From the NCBI GenBank assembly GCA_023416055.1, contig JAEZIH010000283.1, positions 1 to 5,990 on the forward strand: 5,990 bases of DNA. Reading direction: 5' to 3'. This DNA comes from Pseudomonadota bacterium. Lineage in GTDB: Bacteria; Pseudomonadota; Alphaproteobacteria; Caulobacterales; Caulobacteraceae. Each line of letters starts with the position of its first letter. Position 1 is the first letter of the stretch. Of this stretch, positions 1-5,990 are shown piece by piece. Below the pieces are notes generated by a model. That model was not told the DNA's origin. It was given only the letters and a program-made list of their open reading frames with translations, and made no database searches. Position numbers and translations under genes: made by a program.

Positions 1-1877
1 GCCCCGACCTCGTTCTCGGCGATCTTGCGCAGGATGCGGCGCATGATCTTGCCCGACCGCGTCTTCGGCAGGCCGGGCGCCCACTGGATCACGTCCGGCG
101 CGGCGATCGGCCCGATCTCGGCGCGCACCAGCGCCACCAGGGCCTTGCGCAGGTCCTCGCTCGCCTCGACGCCGGCGTTGAGGGTCACGTAGGCGTAGAT
201 GCCCTGCCCCTTGATGTCGTGCGGGAAGCCGACCACGGCGGCCTCGGCCACGTCGTCGTGCAGCACGAGCGCGCTCTCCACCTCGGCCGTGCCCATGCGG
301 TGCCCCGAGACGTTGATCACGTCGTCGACCCGTCCGGTGATCCAGTAGTAGCCGTCCTCGTCCCGGCGGCAGCCGTCGCCGGTGAAGTAGCGGCCCGGAT
401 AGGTCGAGAAATAGGTGTCGAAGAAGCGCTGGGGGTCGCCCCAGACGGTGCGCATCTGCCCCGGCCAGCTGTCGGTGATGCACAGGTTGCCCGATACCGC
501 CCCGTCCAGCGCGCCGCCGTCCGCATCCACCAGCTGCAGCTCCACCCCCGGCAGCGGCCTGGTCGCCGAGCCCGGCTTGAGGTCCGTCGCCCCCGGCAGA
601 GGCGACACCAGGATGCCGCCCGTCTCGGTCTGCCACCAGGTGTCGACGATGGGGCAGCGGCCCTCGCCGACCACCTCGTGATACCAGCGCCAGGCCTCGG
701 GGTTGATCGGCTCGCCCACCGTGCCCAGCAGACGCAGGCTCCTGCGGCTGGTCGCCTTCACCGGCCCGTCGCCCTCGCGCATCAGGGCCCGAAGCGCGGT
801 CGGGGCGGTGTAGAAGATCTCGACCCTGTGCTTGTCCACCACCCGCCAGAAGCGGCTGTGGTCCGGCCAGTTGGGCACCCCCTCGAACATCAGGGTCGTG
901 GCCCCGTTGGCCAGCGGGCCATAGACGCAGTAGCTGTGGCCCGTCACCCAGCCCACGTCGGCGGTGCACCAGAACACCTCGCCGGGGCGGTAGTCGAAGA
1001 CCAGCTCGTGCGTCCACGCCGCCCAGAACAGATAGCCGCCGGTGGTGTGCAGCACCCCCTTGGGCTTCCCCGTCGAGCCCGAGGTGTAGAGGATGAACAG
1101 CGGGTCCTCGGCGTTCATCGGCTCGCACGGGCAGTCGTCGGGCACGCCATGCTTGGCCTCGCCGTAGCGGACGTCGCGGCCCTCGACCATCGGGATGTCG
1201 GCGTTGGTGTGCGAGACGACCAGAACCGTCTCGACGATGGCCCCGGCCCCCTTCTGCAGGGCCGCATCGACATTGGCTTTCAGCGGCACCCGCTTGCCGC
1301 CGCGCAGCCCCTCGTCGGCGGTGATCACCAGCTTCGAGCCGCAGTCCTCGATCCGCCCGCACAGGCTCTCGGGCGAGAAGCCGCCGAATACCACCGAATG
1401 GATCGCGCCGATCCGCGCGCAGGCCAGCATCGCCACCGCCGCGGCCGGGATCATCGGCAGGTAGATGGTCACCCGGTCGCCCTTGCTCACGCCCAGCTTC
1501 TTCAGGACGTTTGCCATGCGGCACACCTCGGCGTGCAGCTCGCGATAGCTCAGCTTGCCGGACTGGTCCGGGTCGTCGCCCTCCCAGATGATCGCCGTCT
1601 CGTCGCCGCGCGTCTCCAGGTGCCGGTCGAGGCAATTCCAGGCCACGTTCAGCACCCCGTCCTCGAACCAGCGGATGCGGAAGTCCGCCTTGTCGAAGGA
1701 CACGTCCTTGATCTTCGTCGGCGGCGTGAACCAGTCCAGCCGCCGCGCCTGCTCGCTCCAGAAGGCGTCCGGCGTCTCCCGCGCCGCTATCCGCGCGGCC
1801 TCATAGCCGGCGGTGTTCATCCGGGCCCTCTGGGCCCATTCGGAGGGGACAGGATAGACCTCGGTGTGCTCGCTCAT
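1..1877 (-). CDS. acs: Acetyl-coenzyme A synthetase (AMP-forming acetate-CoA ligase), 3' end cut by window edge
   Basis: This cytosolic enzyme activates acetate with ATP to acetyl-AMP and then forms acetyl-CoA, feeding acetate into the TCA and glyoxylate cycles. The translated minus strand aligns almost end to end with E. coli Acs (652 aa). About 625 codons are visible, so only some 20-25 C-terminal residues and the stop are missing. Landmarks are the N-terminal ACS domain with DAFWSEQ, the P-loop-like [10 protein letters not shown] at residues 265-274, WWQTETGG at 414-421 (the Trp pair includes the residue that restricts the pocket to acetate), the [17 protein letters not shown] hinge region, and [11 protein letters not shown] with the catalytic lysine at residue 610. 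That lysine corresponds to K609 of enteric Acs, which is inactivated by acetylation in bacteria with Pat/CobB-type control; such control here is inference. The ATG at 1875-1877 gives an N-terminus matching the family, although no strong Shine-Dalgarno precedes it. It lies 52 nt downstream of the transporter gene on the same strand, so co-transcription is possible. Confidence 0.97.
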   Translation of the reverse strand, partial: MSEHTEVYPVPSEWAQRARMNTAGYEAARIAARETPDAFWSEQARRLDWFTPPTKIKDVSFDKADFRIRWFEDGVLNVAWNCLDRHLETRGDETAIIWEGDDPDQSGKLSYRELHAEVCRMANVLKKLGVSKGDRVTIYLPMIPAAAVAMLACARIGAIHSVVFGGFSPESLCGRIEDCGSKLVITADEGLRGGKRVPLKANVDAALQKGAGAIVETVLVVSHTNADIPMVEGRDVRYGEAKHGVPDDCPCEPMNAEDPLFILYTSGSTGKPKGVLHTTGGYLFWAAWTHELVFDYRPGEVFWCTADVGWVTGHSYCVYGPLANGATTLMFEGVPNWPDHSRFWRVVDKHRVEIFYTAPTALRALMREGDGPVKATSRRSLRLLGTVGEPINPEAWRWYHEVVGEGRCPIVDTWWQTETGGILVSPLPGATDLKPGSATRPLPGVELQLVDADGGALDGAVSGNLCITDSWPGQMRTVWGDPQRFFDTYFSTYPGRYFTGDGCRRDEDGYYWITGRVDDVINVSGHRMGTAEVESALVLHDDVAEAAVVGFPHDIKGQGIYAYVTLNAGVEASEDLRKALVALVRAEIGPIAAPDVIQWAPGLPKTRSGKIMRRILRKIAENEVG

Positions 1878-1929
1878 GCCCGGATGCTGCCCCCGGCGCC
1901 CGCCCCGGTCAACGCGCCCGCGCCGCCCC

Positions 1930-3201
1930 TCAGCGGAAGATCGCCCCCGGCATCGCCCCGACCACGGACGCCGCCATGATCGTCGCCAGGAAGCCCGCGA
2001 ACAGCGCCTTCCACACCATGCCCAGCACCTCCTCGCGCCGCTCGGGCATCAGCACGCTGAGCCCCGTCACCGTGATCCCCACCGAGCCGATGTTGGCGAA
2101 GCCGCACAGCGCATAGGTCATCAGCATGCGGGTGCGCTCGCTCATCTCGCCGGCGGGCACCTTGCCCAGTTCGATGAAGGCCACGAACTCGGTCAGGGTC
2201 AGCTTGACCCCCAGCAGCCAGCCGGCCCGGCCCGCCTCGGACCACTCCACCCCGGTCAGCCACGCCACCGGCATGAATAGCCATCCCAGCAGCCGCTCCA
2301 CAGTCACGTGGTCGCCGAACAGCCAGAAGCCGCCCAGCATCAGATTGGCCAGCGCCACCAGGGCGACGAAGACGATCAGCACCGCCGAGATGTTCAGCAC
2401 CACCATCAGACCGTCCGCCGTGCCCTTCACGATGGCGTCGATGGCGCTGTCGTACTTGAGGGCCGAGTCGTAGTCGGCATGCGCCCCGCCCTCGCCGGGC
2501 TTTTCCGGCACCATCACCCGCGCCAGCAGGATGCCCGCCGGCGCCGAGACGATGGAGGCGACCAGCACGTGCCCGGCCGCATTGGTCAGCACCGGCGACA
2601 GGATCGCCGCATAGGCCACCATGGTGGACCCGGCCACGGTCGCCAGCCCCACCACCATCAGCAGGAACAGCTCCGACCGCGTCAGCTTGTCCAGATAGGC
2701 GCGGATGACGATCGGGCTCTCGATCATGCCGAGGAAGATATTGGCCGCCACCGCCAGGGCCGAGGCCCCGCCCAGCCCCATGGTCCGCTGGAACAGGATG
2801 CCGAATCCGTGGGTGATCCACTTCAGCACCTTCCAGTGCCACAGCAGGGCCGAGAGGGCCGAGATCACCAGGATCAGCGGCAGCACCTGGAAGGCGAAGG
2901 TGAACAGCGCCCCCTCGTTCTGCACCGCATAGGGCTGGTCGCCGCCGGCCAGATAGCCGAACACGAACTGCGTCCCCCGCTGCGTCGCGGCGTTCAGCCC
3001 GTCGACCGCCCCGGTGATCGCCGCCAGCACCGCCTGCGAGCCGGGAATGGCGAACAGCCCCAGCACCAGCGCCGCCTGCACCGCCACCGCCCCCAGAGCC
3101 AGCTTCCAGGGAAACGCCCGCCGGTTCTCGGACATCGCCCAGCAGACGGCGACGACCACGACAAGCCCGAACAGGCTCTGGAGATTCAGCAGGTTGAACA
3201 T
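1930..3201 (-). CDS. Concentrative nucleoside transporter (CNT/NupC family) inner-membrane permease
   Basis: This 423-aa protein has the usual bacterial CNT length. The family (TC 2.A.41) imports nucleosides by symport with sodium or protons. Visible parts are two N-terminal hydrophobic segments (about 9-22 and 34-52), the GTQFVFGYL signature (76-84), a re-entrant hairpin HP1 region (about 145-165, GMIESP at 158-163), the [11 protein letters not shown] helix (190-200), a hydrophilic loop (about 231-262), the TEFVAF motif with E338, and the [14 protein letters not shown] motif (363-376) with F368, N370 and S373. The last four residues correspond to the ribose- and base-contacting Glu, Phe, Asn and Ser known from the Vibrio cholerae CNT structure. 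The HP1 glutamate (E161) is kept, but the two residues before it are Met-Ile rather than the Gln-Thr or Gln-Ser of well-studied members, so base preference cannot be inferred safely. The ATG start is supported by GAGGG 8 nt upstream. The gene lies between ilvE and acs on the same strand. The substrate is unproven. Confidence 0.95.
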   Translation of the reverse strand: MFNLLNLQSLFGLVVVVAVCWAMSENRRAFPWKLALGAVAVQAALVLGLFAIPGSQAVLAAITGAVDGLNAATQRGTQFVFGYLAGGDQPYAVQNEGALFTFAFQVLPLILVISALSALLWHWKVLKWITHGFGILFQRTMGLGGASALAVAANIFLGMIESPIVIRAYLDKLTRSELFLLMVVGLATVAGSTMVAYAAILSPVLTNAAGHVLVASIVSAPAGILLARVMVPEKPGEGGAHADYDSALKYDSAIDAIVKGTADGLMVVLNISAVLIVFVALVALANLMLGGFWLFGDHVTVERLLGWLFMPVAWLTGVEWSEAGRAGWLLGVKLTLTEFVAFIELGKVPAGEMSERTRMLMTYALCGFANIGSVGITVTGLSVLMPERREEVLGMVWKALFAGFLATIMAASVVGAMPGAIFR

Positions 3202-3209
3202 GAACAGGA

Positions 3210-3214
3210 CCCTC
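3210..3214 (-). promoter_or_regulatory. Ribosome binding site of the nucleoside transporter gene
   Basis: On the minus strand GAGGG lies 8 nt before the ATG at 3199-3201. It is the clearest Shine-Dalgarno on the left side of the window and supports the chosen transporter start. Confidence 0.6.
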
Positions 3215-3231
3215 GCCTCTGCCGCCCTTTT

Positions 3232-3268
3232 GAGCCCCGCGCCTTCTCGGTGGCAAGCGCCGGGGCCC
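3232..3268 (-). other. GC-rich stem-loop in the 90-nt gap between ilvE and the transporter gene
   Basis: In minus-strand RNA, bases 3268-3262 pair with 3238-3232 (seven pairs, one of them G-U), and bases 3260-3257 pair with 3242-3239 (four pairs). There is a single bulged G (3261) and a 14-nt loop (3243-3256). The 5' arm begins 23 nt after the ilvE stop codon. The bases after the 3' arm are AAAAGGG, so the U-tract of a classical intrinsic terminator is absent. It could be a partial terminator, an mRNA-stabilising 3' structure or a processing site, or chance in GC-rich DNA. No conserved riboswitch was recognised. Confidence 0.4.
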
Positions 3269-3291
3269 GGAGCCGCTAGGCGACCACGGTC

Positions 3292-4167
3292 CTACCCGCC
3301 CCGCACCAGCCGGCCGTAGTCCTCCATCAGGCCGAGGCTCAGCGCCCCCGGCTTGAAGCGGTATTCGCCGATCTCGCTCACCGGCGTCACCTCGGCGGCC
3401 GTGCCCGTCAGGAAGCATTCGCTGAAGGTGGCCAGCTCCTCCGGGCGGATGTGGCGCACGACGACCTCGATGCCCTTCGCCCGCGCGATCTCGATCACCG
3501 TCTGCCGGGTGATGCCGTCGAGGATGGCGTCGACCGGCGGGGTGTGCAGCACGCCGTCCTGTACAAAGAACACATTGGCTCCGGTCGCCTCGGCGACATA
3601 GCCGCGCCAGTCCAGCATCATGGCGTCGGCGTAGCCGCGCTTCTCGGCCGCCGTCTTGGACATGGTGCAAATCATGTACAGGCCCGCGGCCTTGGCCGCG
3701 GAGGGCGCCGTTGCCGGGTCAGGCCGCCGCCATTTCGACCACTCCAGGCGGATGCCCTTCGCCTTGGTTTCGGGGTCGAAATAGCTCGGCCACTCCCAGA
3801 CGGCGATGGCGACGCGCGGGCGGTTATGCACCGCCGAGACGCTGACCGCCTCCGGGCCCAGGAAGGCCACAGGCCGCACATAGCAGTCGGCCAGGCCCAT
3901 CTTCTCGCAGGTCGCCTTGCAGGCCGCGTCGATCTCGGCCACGCTGTACGGCAGGTCGAAATCAAGCAGGTTTGCAGAGCGCTGCAGGCGTTCGCTATGC
4001 GGGGTCAGCTTGAAGATTTCGCCGCCATACATACGCTCACCCTCGAAAACCGACGAGCCATAGTGCAGGGCATGGGTCAGAACGTGCGTTTTCGCGTCGC
4101 GCCACGACACGAAATCCCCGTCCATCCAGATCCAGCCGTCACGATCGTCGAAAGGAACGAAGGCCAT
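3292..4167 (-). CDS. ilvE: Branched-chain amino acid aminotransferase (PLP fold type IV)
   Basis: This cytosolic enzyme transfers amino groups between glutamate and the 2-oxo acids of leucine, isoleucine and valine. It performs the last biosynthetic step and the first catabolic step for these amino acids (EC 2.6.1.42). The protein is 291 aa, close to the usual 290-310 aa. Motifs in order are the N-terminal WMDGDFV strand, the HALHYGSSVFEGERMY substrate loop (32-47), YVRP (96-99), the PLP-binding lysine K159 in SAAKAAGLYM, E193 in VAEATGANVF (contacts the pyridine nitrogen), LDGITR (216-221), and the phosphate-binding TGTAAEVTPV (254-263). These match the E. coli IlvE pattern, including its lysine at about position 159. 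D-amino acid aminotransferase and ADC lyase share the fold, but the HYGSSVFEGER and DGITR blocks favour the branched-chain enzyme. The ATG start is preceded by GGGAGA 9 nt upstream and by a plausible promoter. The gene is divergent from the two-component genes and first in a possible operon with the transporter and acs. Confidence 0.95.
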   Translation of the reverse strand: MAFVPFDDRDGWIWMDGDFVSWRDAKTHVLTHALHYGSSVFEGERMYGGEIFKLTPHSERLQRSANLLDFDLPYSVAEIDAACKATCEKMGLADCYVRPVAFLGPEAVSVSAVHNRPRVAIAVWEWPSYFDPETKAKGIRLEWSKWRRPDPATAPSAAKAAGLYMICTMSKTAAEKRGYADAMMLDWRGYVAEATGANVFFVQDGVLHTPPVDAILDGITRQTVIEIARAKGIEVVVRHIRPEELATFSECFLTGTAAEVTPVSEIGEYRFKPGALSLGLMEDYGRLVRGG

Positions 4168-4176
4168 TGAAGAACG

Positions 4177-4182
4177 TCTCCC
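4177..4182 (-). promoter_or_regulatory. Ribosome binding site of ilvE
   Basis: GGGAGA on the minus strand lies 9 nt before the ilvE ATG at 4165-4167, which supports that start. It falls inside the short leader predicted from the upstream promoter. Confidence 0.6.
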
Positions 4183-4196
4183 GCGCAGTCCCTGTG

Positions 4197-4225
4197 TTTA
4201 GAGCCGCCGGCGCAGGCCGGGTCAA
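4197..4225 (-). promoter_or_regulatory. Putative sigma70-type promoter for ilvE
   Basis: The minus strand reads TTGACC (complement of 4220-4225; 5 of 6 to the TTGACA consensus), a 17-nt spacer, then TCTAAA (complement of 4197-4202; 4 of 6 to TATAAT). Transcription would start near 4189-4191 and leave a leader of about 22-24 nt containing the GGGAGA site. The TTGAC element also suits alphaproteobacterial housekeeping promoters. The -35 element ends 6 nt before the ATG of the divergent response regulator gene, so polymerase here could interfere with that gene's leader. Assigned by eye only. Confidence 0.5.
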
Positions 4226-4231
4226 CGGCGC

Positions 4232-4963
4232 ATGACCGACGTTCGCCCCTATGGCCGCTCCGGCCCTGTCGCCGGCCCGGGCGCGGGCCGCCATCTGCTG
4301 GTCGTCGACGACGACGATCGCATCCGCGAACTGCTCAAGGAATTCCTGACCCGCGAGGGCTACCGCGTCACCGGGGCCGCCCACGCCGCGGCGGCGAAGC
4401 GCCTGATGGAGCTGATCGAATTCGACCTCGTCATCCTCGACGTGATGATGCCGGGCGAGAGCGGCTTCGACCTGACCACCTGGGTGCGCGGCAAGGCAGA
4501 GACCTCGAAGACTCCGGTCCTGCTGCTGACCGCAAGGGGCGACCCCGACGACCGCATCGAGGGCCTCTCGCGCGGCGCCGACGACTACATGTCCAAGCCC
4601 TTCGACCCGCGCGAACTGGCCCTGCGCGTCGACGCCATCCTGCGCCGCACCGGCGGCAAGCCGCTGACCCCGCGCGAGATCAAGCTGGGGCCTGCGGTGT
4701 TCGACATGGAGCGGCTGGAGCTGTCGAAGGACGGCAAGCTGCAGCGCCTCACCGAGGCCGAGGCGCAGCTGCTCAAGACCCTGGCCATCCACGCCCACGC
4801 CCCGGTCGAGCGGATGAGTCTGTCGCCCGACACCGCCGACATCACCGGCCGCGCGGTCGACGTCCAGGTCACCCGCCTGCGCCGCAAGCTGGAAGCCGAT
4901 CCGAAGAACCCGCGCTACCTCCAGACCGTCCGCGGCGTCGGCTACATGCTGGCCCCGGACTGA
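4232..4963 (+). CDS. OmpR-family two-component response regulator
   Basis: This 243-aa cytosolic DNA-binding regulator is phosphorylated by a partner kinase. The receiver domain (about 21-138) has the acidic cluster VVDDDDR (24-30), the phospho-acceptor D70 in LVILDVMMPG, the switch threonine T100 in LLLTARG, and the lysine K122 in MSKPFDP. A linker leads to a winged-helix domain (about 155-241) with VDVQVTRLRRKLEADP and RYLQTVRGVGYML, very close to E. coli OmpR in this part. The segment between the winged-helix APVER and AVDVQ is about four residues shorter than in OmpR. The ATG at 4232 gives an unusual Gly/Pro/Arg-rich tail of about 20 residues before the receiver. No other in-frame ATG or GTG lies between it and the fold, so the start is effectively fixed, although the Shine-Dalgarno is poor. 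The kinase gene follows after 7 nt, making a cognate pair likely. OmpR/EnvZ-like or PetR/PetP-like naming is possible; the target genes are unknown. Confidence 0.95.
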   Translation: MTDVRPYGRSGPVAGPGAGRHLLVVDDDDRIRELLKEFLTREGYRVTGAAHAAAAKRLMELIEFDLVILDVMMPGESGFDLTTWVRGKAETSKTPVLLLTARGDPDDRIEGLSRGADDYMSKPFDPRELALRVDAILRRTGGKPLTPREIKLGPAVFDMERLELSKDGKLQRLTEAEAQLLKTLAIHAHAPVERMSLSPDTADITGRAVDVQVTRLRRKLEADPKNPRYLQTVRGVGYMLAPD

Positions 4964-4970
4964 CCCGCGA

Positions 4971-5990
4971 GTGCGCTGGCTGCCGGCCAACGTCTGGGCG
5001 AGGGTGCTGAAGCGGCGCCTGCCGACCTCGCTGTGGGGCCGGTCGCTGCTGATCATCGTCCTGCCGGTGCTGGTCATGCAGGTGGCCGTCACCTGGGCCT
5101 TCTTCGACATGCATTGGCAGACGGTGACGGCGCGCCTCTCGGACGGCCTCGCCGGCGACGTGGCCTGGGCCTCCGAGAGCTACGCCGACGACCCGACGCC
5201 GCGCAACCTCGCGGTCATCGCCGACCGGGCCCAGCGCTCCATGTCCCTGTCGGTCGACCTGCGCGAGGGCGACGTCCTGCCCGACGAGCCCGACCGCGGC
5301 CCCATCGGCGTCGTCGACCGCACCCTCGAGGAGGCGCTGGAAAGCCGGGTCGACCGGCCGGTCTGGTTCTCGACCACCCGCTATCCCGCCTACGTCGACA
5401 TCCGGGTCCAGCACCCCGACGGGGTCCTGCGCATCATCGCCCCGCGCGAGCGCGCCGTGGCCACCCAGGCCCACATCTTCGTGGTCTGGCTGTTCCTCGC
5501 CACCATCCTGCTGATGGGCGTGGCCATCCTGTTCATCCGCAACCAGGTCCGGGCCATCGAACGCCTCGCCGAGGCGGCCGAGGCCTTCGGGCGCGGCGAG
5601 GCCCGCGAGCGCTTCAAGCCGCACGGGGCGCGCGAGGTCCGCGCCGCCGCCCGCGCCTTCATGGACATGCGCGAGCGCATCCAGCGCCACATCGAGCAGC
5701 GCACGGCGCTGCTCGCCTCGGTCAGCCATGACCTGCGCACCCCCCTCACCCGCCTGCGCCTCGAGCTCGCCCTCGCCCCGCCGTTCAAGCGCTCCTCCGC
5801 CATGCAGGGCGACCTCGACGAGATGGAGCACATGATCGACGAATACCTCGCCTTCGCCCGCGGCGAGGCCGGCGAGGCGGCCCAGACCGCGTCGATCCGC
5901 CAGCTGCTGGAAACCGCCGGCGAGGACGCCCGCCGCGGCGGCGCCGAGGTCGAGATCCAGTCTCCCGACGAGCTCACCGCCAGCCTGCGC
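4971..5990 (+). CDS. EnvZ-like sensor histidine kinase, 3' end cut by window edge
   Basis: This is an inner-membrane sensor kinase, probably the phosphodonor and phosphatase for the preceding response regulator. Exactly 340 codons are visible. There is a basic N-terminus, TM1 (about 25-45), a periplasmic region of about 120 residues (46-166) with no domain I recognise, TM2 (about 168-189), and a HAMP linker (about 190-242). The dimerisation/phosphotransfer helix follows, with H253 in SVSHDLRTPLTRLRLEL, the EnvZ-type H-box. The second DHp helix (about 278-297) and the first strand of the ATPase domain are visible, but the N, G1 and G2 boxes lie beyond the edge. The GTG at 4971 is chosen because it directly follows the regulator stop and the first in-frame ATG is inside TM1. 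A second in-frame GTG at 5004 would also keep TM1. No clear Shine-Dalgarno precedes the GTG, so translation is probably coupled to the upstream gene. The frame is open to the end with no sign of damage. Confidence 0.93.
   Translation, partial: MRWLPANVWARVLKRRLPTSLWGRSLLIIVLPVLVMQVAVTWAFFDMHWQTVTARLSDGLAGDVAWASESYADDPTPRNLAVIADRAQRSMSLSVDLREGDVLPDEPDRGPIGVVDRTLEEALESRVDRPVWFSTTRYPAYVDIRVQHPDGVLRIIAPRERAVATQAHIFVVWLFLATILLMGVAILFIRNQVRAIERLAEAAEAFGRGEARERFKPHGAREVRAAARAFMDMRERIQRHIEQRTALLASVSHDLRTPLTRLRLELALAPPFKRSSAMQGDLDEMEHMIDEYLAFARGEAGEAAQTASIRQLLETAGEDARRGGAEVEIQSPDELTASLR

Noticed and set aside
219..1979. Long open frame of 586 codons on the plus strand opposite acs
   Set aside because: It is antisense to a clear full-length Acs. 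Its product is low-complexity Arg/Ala/Gly/Pro/His-rich with no recognisable domain, as expected for shadow frames in high-GC DNA.
2308..3279. Open frame of 323 codons on the plus strand opposite the transporter gene
   Set aside because: His/Gln/Arg-rich shadow of the membrane protein gene, with no domain and no ribosome site supporting it.
3277..3292. Small hairpin GACC-AC-GGTC near the ilvE stop, considered as a terminator
   Set aside because: The two-nucleotide loop cannot form as drawn, the stem is very short, and no U-tract follows on either strand.
1874..3670. Open frame of 598 codons on the minus strand across the transporter and part of ilvE
   Set aside because: It is out of frame with two clearly homologous genes. 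It yields Gly/Arg/Ala-rich sequence and bridges two real genes and their gap, so it is a composition artefact.
3451..4170. Open frame of 239 codons on the plus strand opposite ilvE
   Set aside because: Antisense shadow of a well-conserved aminotransferase, with no recognisable protein features.
4207..4220. Inverted repeat CCGGC-GCAG-GCCGG in the divergent region, considered as an operator
   Set aside because: Only five base pairs, in very GC-rich DNA where such repeats are common, and unlike OmpR-type direct-repeat sites. Not enough to call a binding site.
5033..5731. Plus-strand open frame starting with ATG at 5033 inside the kinase gene
   Set aside because: It is out of frame with the kinase and gives Arg/Pro/His-rich sequence. 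The kinase frame from GTG 4971 carries TM, HAMP and H-box features.
4139..5831. Overlapping long minus-strand open frames opposite the response regulator and kinase
   Set aside because: Both plus-strand genes are unmistakable family members. The antisense frames are low-complexity Gly/Arg/Ala/Gln sequence.

Overview
The window is high-GC DNA packed with protein-coding genes and strongly GC-biased at third codon positions. Protein style points to an alphaproteobacterium, probably Caulobacterales (Caulobacter/Brevundimonas type). That placement is an impression from protein similarity and base composition, not a computed result.

Left and centre (1-4167), minus strand, in transcription order: a complete branched-chain amino acid aminotransferase (ilvE, 4167 to 3292), a complete concentrative nucleoside transporter of the CNT/NupC family (3201 to 1930), and acetyl-CoA synthetase (acs, 1877 running off the left edge, with about 625 residues visible). 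The gaps are 90 nt and 52 nt, so the three may share transcripts. A good sigma70-like promoter (4197-4225) sits just upstream of ilvE. A GC-rich stem-loop without a U-tract (3232-3268) lies between ilvE and the transporter.

Right (4232-5990), plus strand: a two-component pair divergent from ilvE across only 64 bp. It consists of an OmpR-class response regulator and, 7 nt after its stop codon, an EnvZ-like membrane histidine kinase that starts with GTG and runs off the right edge before its ATP-binding domain is complete.

Functionally the left block is central metabolism and uptake: acetate activation, nucleoside import and Leu/Ile/Val transamination. The right block is envelope or environmental signalling. 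Nothing in the sequence shows that the regulator controls the metabolic genes, although the shared 64-bp divergent region makes this worth testing.

I see no mobile element, CRISPR array, tRNA, rRNA or phage gene. I did not find an undescribed system. The points most worth a second look are the altered substrate-binding hairpin of the nucleoside transporter, the inter-cistronic stem-loop, and a shortened segment in the DNA-binding domain of the response regulator.
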